Shown: positions 59,259 through 64,000 of the stretch, in pieces
Numbering within the stretch: the first letter of the stretch is position 1
Layout of the letters: each line of letters begins with the position of its first letter
Assembly: GCA_963738345.1 (NCBI GenBank)
Contig: CAVTWI010000002.1
Span: 3,038,001-3,102,000 of the forward strand
Direction: 5' to 3'
From: Bog-159 sp963738345
GTDB taxonomy: Bacteria; Acidobacteriota; Terriglobia; Bryobacterales; Bryobacteraceae
DNA length: 64,000 nucleotides
Program-made: the position numbers and the translations under genes
Notes under the pieces: model-generated
The model's database searches: none
Told to the model about the DNA's origin: nothing
What the model saw: only the letters and a program-made list of their open reading frames with translations

Positions 59259-60506
59259 TCAGCCTGCAAACGGCTGCTGCAGAGACGGACTCTGCGGGGT
59301 GAGGAGTTCGGCTCCAGAGGCGGTGATATGCATGTCATCCTCGAGGCGGACGCCGAACTCGCCGCGAATATAAATGCCGGGCTCATCGCTAAACGTCATG
59401 CCAGCGGCCAGGGGGAGGGTGTTGCCTTTTACGAGGTAAGGCCACTCATGGCCATCCATACCGATGCCGTGGCCCACGCGATGCGTGAAGTAGCGATAGC
59501 CGGGACCATAGCCTGCGTCGGTAATCACTTTGCGTGCGGCGGCATCCACTGCTTCGCAGGGCACGCCGGGGCGGGCGGCCGCCAGTGCGGCACTCTGCGC
59601 GCGATGCACGATTTCGAAAACCTGATTCATTTTACCGGTGGGTTTGCCGAGGACGAACGTGCGGCTGATATCGGACTGGTAGCCTTCGACGGTACATCCG
59701 TCGTCGATCAGGACCAGGGAACCTTCGCGAATGATTTGCGGCAAGCGCGATCCATGGGGCAATGCGGCATACTCGCCCACCTGTACGCTGGCATAGCCGG
59801 GGAATCCAAGGGCTTGATAGGCGGCGCCGATTAAGCCGCTGAAATCCTGCGCGGACATGCCGTCGGTCAGCGACTTCCAGGCGGCTTGGTAGGCTTGGAG
59901 AGTGACGTTGGAAGCCAGGCGCATGAGCGCCATCTCGGCATCGCTCTTGATCATGCGGCAACCGGATGTCACGGGCGTGGCGCTCGAGATCGTGGCAGTA
60001 GGGGCCGCTTTGGCCAGTTGGTCGGCAAAAACAAACGGCGTGGTTTCTTCGATACCGATGCGGCCGGTGAGCAGGCCGGCTTCTTTCAAACCGGCGGCGG
60101 CAAGGGCATACGGGCTCTCGTCCTCCTGCCAGGTGTAGACGTGCGCGGCAGTGACGGGTCCGGCGGCGATCTGCTCGCGGGCGCGATCCTCTTCGAAGCC
60201 GGGACAAACGAAGAAGGCGTCGCCGCGCGCGGGGATGATCATCATGAAGAGGCGTTCGCTGTTCCCCCAACGCGCGCCGCTGAAGTAATGGAGGGACGTG
60301 CCGCCGGCCAGACAGATCGCGGCGATCTTATTTTCGATCATCAACTGTTGTGCGCGATCGATGCGCGCGCGGCGTTCGGCGGTGGTGATGGGCTTCGCTT
60401 CGGCGCGGCGGCTTTTCAGTTGGGCAATGGCCGGACTGGCCGGCTTCGCCTGAAGAGCGGCGGGGGCCAAGCCCGCTGCAAGAAGGAAAGAGCGGCGTGT
60501 CGCCAT
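59259..60506 (-). CDS. M24-family Xaa-Pro aminopeptidase-like protein, probably exported
   Basis: 415 residues. The start M-A-T-R-R-S-F-L-L-A-A-G has a twin-arginine-like signal. The C-terminal pita-bread domain shows the metal ligands: L-I-D-D-G-C and S-D-I-S-R-T-F (two Asp), H-R-V-G-H-G-I-G-M (His), F-S-D-E-P-G-I (Glu) and R-L-E-D-D-M (Glu). It cleaves an N-terminal residue before proline or a related substrate. It lies 34 bases upstream of the FG-GAP gene. Confidence 0.9.
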   Translation of the reverse strand: MATRRSFLLAAGLAPAALQAKPASPAIAQLKSRRAEAKPITTAERRARIDRAQQLMIENKIAAICLAGGTSLHYFSGARWGNSERLFMMIIPARGDAFFVCPGFEEDRAREQIAAGPVTAAHVYTWQEDESPYALAAAGLKEAGLLTGRIGIEETTPFVFADQLAKAAPTATISSATPVTSGCRMIKSDAEMALMRLASNVTLQAYQAAWKSLTDGMSAQDFSGLIGAAYQALGFPGYASVQVGEYAALPHGSRLPQIIREGSLVLIDDGCTVEGYQSDISRTFVLGKPTGKMNQVFEIVHRAQSAALAAARPGVPCEAVDAAARKVITDAGYGPGYRYFTHRVGHGIGMDGHEWPYLVKGNTLPLAAGMTFSDEPGIYIRGEFGVRLEDDMHITASGAELLTPQSPSLQQPFAG

Positions 60507-60592
60507 TCAGGTAGTTTAGCGCGTGAGGTAGCATACACTGAAAAAGATGGCAGCAAGGGTTCGGCCTTGGGATTGCCGTGGGGGATGGGTTC

Positions 60593-61882
60593 ATGATCAC
60601 TTTTCGGGTTGGGGTTGCGTTACTGGCACTGGGCGTGGCGCGGCAAGCTTCGGGCTACGCGGTAATCACTCACGAAGCCATCATTGATGCGGCCTGGAAG
60701 AATATTACGCCGATCTTATTGCAGCGCTTCCCCGCGGCCACGGCCGACGATCTGAAGAAGGCGCACGCCTACGCCTATGGCGGCTGCATTATTCAGGACA
60801 TGGGGTATTATCCGTTCGGAAGTAAATATTTCAGTGACCTGGTGCATTATGTGCGTAGCGGCGATTTCGTGGCGGCGTTGCTACGGGAGTCGCAGGATCT
60901 GGACGAGTTTGCTTTTGCGCTGGGGGCGCTGGCGCATTACGCGGCCGACAACAAGGGCCATCCGATCGCGGTGAACCGGGCGGTGGCGATTGAATATCCG
61001 AAACTCCGGGCCGAGTTTGGCAACGAGGTGACGTATGCCGATGACACGGCGGCGCATTTGAAGACGGAATTCGGTTTCGACGTGGCGCAGGTGGCGCTGG
61101 GCAATTACGCGGCGCAGGACTATCACGAATTCATCGGGTTCCAGGTTTCGAAGGAACTGTTGGAACGCGCCTTCATGGATACTTACAGCCTGGAGTTGAA
61201 GAAGCAATTCGTCAGCTTGGACCTGGCGCTGGGCACGTATCGCAGAACTGTGAGTACGTTGATTCCGGAGGCCAGCAAAGTTGCCTGGTCGCTGAAGAAG
61301 AAGGAAATCGTACAGGCGCATCCGGGCATCACCAAGCGGAAATTTCTGTACAACCTTAAGACTTCCAGCTATGAGAAAGAATGGGGGCGAGAGTATCAAA
61401 AGCCTGGTTTAGGCGCGCGCTTTCTGGCGTTCCTGTTCCGCATCATCCCCAAAGTCGGCCCTTTTCAGTCAGTGAACTTCAAAGCGCCGACGGCCCAGAC
61501 CGAAACATTATTTATGCAGAGCTTTAACGGGACACTGGACCTTTACCGTAGTCTATTGGAGCAGGAGGGGAAGGGACATTTAACCGCGCCGAATACGGAT
61601 TTCGACACGGGGCGTCCGACGCAGGAAGGCGAGTATTCGCTGGCTGACCAAACCTACGCGAAACTCTTGCGTGGTCTGGCCAAAAATGACTATGCGGGTG
61701 TGACACCGGAACTGCGGGCTAACATACTTACTTTTTATAGCAGCCCTAAAGCGGCGATTCAGAGGTCGAGAAGAGAGAAGAAGCCGGATCCCAAAGAAGA
61801 AGCAGAGACGCTGACAGCGCTGAATGGATTGAAGGCGCTGCAGCTTCCGGCAGCGAACGCGTCACCCGCCACCAGCAAATAA
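60593..61882 (+). CDS. Secreted zinc-dependent phospholipase C-like protein
   Basis: 429 residues from ATG 60593, giving a signal peptide (about 1-22). The N-terminal two thirds resemble the zinc-PLC/S1-P1 fold: A-V-I-T-H-E-A-I-I-D-A-A-W near the start, then G-C-I-I-Q-D-M-G-Y-Y-P, F-A-L-G-A-L-A-H-Y-A-A-D-N-K-G-H and D-Y-H-E-F, which supply His/Asp metal ligands. The C-terminal part is Lys/Glu-rich and unrelated. Similar proteins occur widely in Acidobacteria without known substrate. Confidence 0.82.
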   Translation: MITFRVGVALLALGVARQASGYAVITHEAIIDAAWKNITPILLQRFPAATADDLKKAHAYAYGGCIIQDMGYYPFGSKYFSDLVHYVRSGDFVAALLRESQDLDEFAFALGALAHYAADNKGHPIAVNRAVAIEYPKLRAEFGNEVTYADDTAAHLKTEFGFDVAQVALGNYAAQDYHEFIGFQVSKELLERAFMDTYSLELKKQFVSLDLALGTYRRTVSTLIPEASKVAWSLKKKEIVQAHPGITKRKFLYNLKTSSYEKEWGREYQKPGLGARFLAFLFRIIPKVGPFQSVNFKAPTAQTETLFMQSFNGTLDLYRSLLEQEGKGHLTAPNTDFDTGRPTQEGEYSLADQTYAKLLRGLAKNDYAGVTPELRANILTFYSSPKAAIQRSRREKKPDPKEEAETLTALNGLKALQLPAANASPATSK

Positions 61883-61883
61883 G

Positions 61884-61901
61884 AGGGCTTATACAAGCCC
61901 T
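61884..61901 (+). terminator. Hairpin after the phospholipase gene
   Basis: AGGGCTT-ATAC-AAGCCCT (61884-61890 with 61895-61901) is a perfect seven-pair stem starting 2 bases after the stop codon. No T-run follows, so a Rho-independent mechanism is uncertain. Confidence 0.5.
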
Positions 61902-62124
61902 GCGCGAGTGATTGTTGGGGGTTTCAGAGGGTTTTAGCGGGATATGTAGTGCGTAGTTTTTAGTGGCGGGGATGAAGCGGGGAATCAATCGCTCTGCGCT
62001 GGGCTTGTACTTTCTTAGTCACGCTTTCTTTACAGCAATCGACGCACCAAACCTTTCACGCTCGTGTTAGTGAGGTTCCATACACTCGCGAGAGTTGTCT
62101 AGGGCGGTACGCGAACGGGGGAGA

Positions 62125-64000
62125 ATGGTTTGGACTACACTCAAGGAATTGGCCTATCGCGTCCGCTTACTCACACTAGGGGTGTACGTTTGTCTGTCGC
62201 TCACACCGATCCTCGCATGGGGCGACGTGTCTCCGGTCATCGACCCTGACAAGACTACGCCCGAAGCGCTCAAGAACCTGAGCCTCGAAGAACTATCGCA
62301 GATCGAAGTTACTACGCCTTCGAAAGAGCCGGTGAGAGCGTTCCGTACCGCGGCGGCGATCTATGTGATTACCGGCGAAGACATCCGGCGCTCAGGCGCC
62401 ACATGCATTCCCGAGGCGCTGCGGCTGGCGCCCGGCGTTGAAGTGGCGCGCATCGACTCCAACAGCTGGTCAATCGGCATTCGCGGCTTCGGAAGCAATT
62501 TGTCCCGGTCGGTGCTGGTGCTGATCGACGGCCGCACCGTATACACGCCGCTGTTCGATGGCACCTACTGGGAAGTGCAGGACACCATGATGGAAGACAT
62601 CGACCGGATCGAGGTGATTCGCGGACCAGGCGGTACGATCTGGGGCCCGAACGCGGTGAACGGTGTCATCAACGTGATCACCAAGAACACCAAAGACACT
62701 CAAGGCGCCCTGGTATCGGCGGGCGGCGGCAGTTTCGAGCAAGGCTTTCTGGAGGCCCGTTATGGCGGCGGCAACGGGACCAATCTGAATTACCGGGTGT
62801 ACGGCAAGGGATTCACGCGCGGACCCGAATACCATCCGGACGGGAATAATTTCGACGACTGGCGGTCGACGCAGGCCGGGTTCCGCCTGGACTGGGAAAA
62901 AGACAAGCGTGACACCCTCACCTTTCAGGGCGATATCTACGACGAAAAGGCCGGCGAGAGTGTGCAGGCGACCAGCTACACGCCGCCTTACTCGCAGACG
63001 ATCGTGAATGCCAACGCGCTGCTATCGGGCGAGAACCTGATGGCGCGGTGGGACCGAGTGGTGAGCGACCACAACGATATCCACGTGCAGGCTTACTGGG
63101 ACCGCACCGATCGCGACGGGCGCCAACTTCGCGGAGGTTCGCAATACCTTCGATATCGATTTCCTGCAGAAGGTGGCGCTGCCATACAGGCAGCAACTCT
63201 CCTGGGGACTGGGGGCGCGCGTCGATCCGATCGACGACACGGTAGTGGTGTCGGGTCTGCAATTTCTTCCGTTGAAACGGACGGACTATCTACTCACAGG
63301 CTTCCTGCAGGATAACATTGGCCTGGTTAAAGACCGGCTCTCGCTGACGCTCGGCACCAAACTGCTGCGCACCAATTATACGGGCTTCGGTCCGCAACCG
63401 AGCGTGCGGCTGTTGTGGACTCCGAGCGACCGGCAAACCGTGTGGGCGGCTTTTACACATGCGTTGCGCACGCCTTCGGATTCCGAGGAAGACTTCTATC
63501 TGTTAGGGTACGCGCCGTCACTTTCGAGCGGCAACTTGCAGGGGTTCGCGCGGTTCAATCCTAATCGACAGTTCGCACCGGAGCAACTGAACGGAACGGA
63601 ACTGGGATACCGGCGTCTGCTCGGCGCGCAACTTTATATTGATATCGCCAGCTTTTATAATCACTATCACGATCTGTTCAGCGAAGACATTGTGGGGGCG
63701 CCCTTTGTGGAGAGCGATCCGGCGCCGACACATATTCTGCTTCCGGCGCAATTCGCCAATGGACTGCAAGCGAATACGAAGGGCTTGGAGATTGCGCCGG
63801 AATGGCGGCCGCGGCCGTTCTGGCGGCTGCGCGGTTCGTACTCCTATCTGCACATGGACGTATACCGGGCGCCTGACAAGAGAAACGTGGAGAGCCCGGC
63901 CAGCATTTCGGGCGCGAGTCCGCAACATCAGGTATCGGTACAGTCGGCATTCGATCTTACTAAGAAATTGCAGTTAGACCTGTCTTATCGCTATATCAGC
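62125..64000 (+). CDS. TonB-dependent receptor (frameshifted, cut by the window end)
   Basis: Starts at ATG 62125 behind GGGGGAG; a TTG 30 bases upstream is less likely. A signal segment (L-L-T-L-G-V-Y-V-C-L-S-L) leads to a short N-terminal L-S-L-E-E-L-S-Q-I-E-V-T-T-P-S-K-E block and a plug domain with S-I-G-I-R-G-F-G-S, V-L-I-D-G-R-T-V-Y, I-E-V-I-R-G-P-G-G-T-I-W-G and A-V-N-G-V-I-N. The frame breaks near 63120 (GACGGGCGCC, one G too many); the barrel then continues (N-T-F-D-I-D-F-L-Q-K-V) to the window edge. It would import siderophores, cobalamin or sugars across the outer membrane. Confidence 0.9.

Overview
The window is high-GC, densely packed chromosomal DNA that looks like an acidobacterium, most likely of the Solibacter/Bryobacter type. 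The evidence is an ADOP-type duplicated FtsX permease paired with a PadR regulator, three secreted FG-GAP/VCBS proteins, a protein carrying the 'K-S/C-G-P-x-T-P-E-G' motif family that is multicopy in that group, and an outer-membrane (L/P-ring, TonB receptor) cell plan. No rRNA, tRNA, CRISPR array or intact insertion sequence was seen.

Region 1 (1-20.9 kb) is a flagellar island. On the minus strand lie flgL (partial), flgK, flgN and flgM. A divergent sigma-54 activator follows. A long minus-strand operon then runs from fliK (14.57 kb) down through flgD, flgE, a FliN paralogue, fliO, fliP, fliQ, fliR, flhB, flhA, flhF, fliA and fliN to a small membrane protein (3.84 kb). Divergent from fliK is a plus-strand rod/ring operon, flgF-flgG-flgA-flgH-flgI-flgJ, preceded by a near-consensus -24/-12 promoter. 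fliS-flaG and a lytic transglycosylase close the island. Basal-body genes such as fliF, fliG, fliM, fliI and flgB/C are not in the window.

Region 2 (20.9-30.7 kb) is signalling and motility: a small protein behind a sigma-28-like promoter, a PilZ protein, a two-repeat Gln-rich protein, a PAS histidine kinase with two response regulators (HDOD and a degenerate HD-GYP), and motA-motB. Between them lies a 948-residue PLP-decarboxylase/TPR/ATP-grasp fusion, the most unusual protein here. Next to motA, 30.84-31.41 kb has no convincing gene. It has paired ends, several long internal helices, a promoter-like element and a T-run, and may be a large structured RNA.

Region 3 (31.5-50.5 kb) is mixed metabolism. 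It has two FG-GAP proteins, an arylamine N-acetyltransferase, a lone nuoB coupled to a PgeF-type protein, a lactonase-like hydrolase, a PaoABC-type periplasmic aldehyde oxidoreductase, cysteine synthase, an aromatic amino-acid ammonia-lyase whose selectivity residues look like tyrosine ammonia-lyase, an ECF sigma/anti-sigma set and an A-type Fe-S carrier.

Region 4 (50.5-64 kb) holds a chemoreceptor with a CxxCH haem motif in its periplasmic domain, the ADOP permease and its PadR regulator, two relic genes (a kinase and a lectin-like protein), a TIR protein, a third FG-GAP protein, an M24 peptidase, a phospholipase C-like protein and a TonB receptor cut by the window end.

Several genes (paoB, paoC, erpA-like, TonB receptor, the 36.1-kb gene and the two relics) are broken by single-base indels, many in G/C runs. 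Sequencing or assembly error is therefore a serious alternative to real gene decay.
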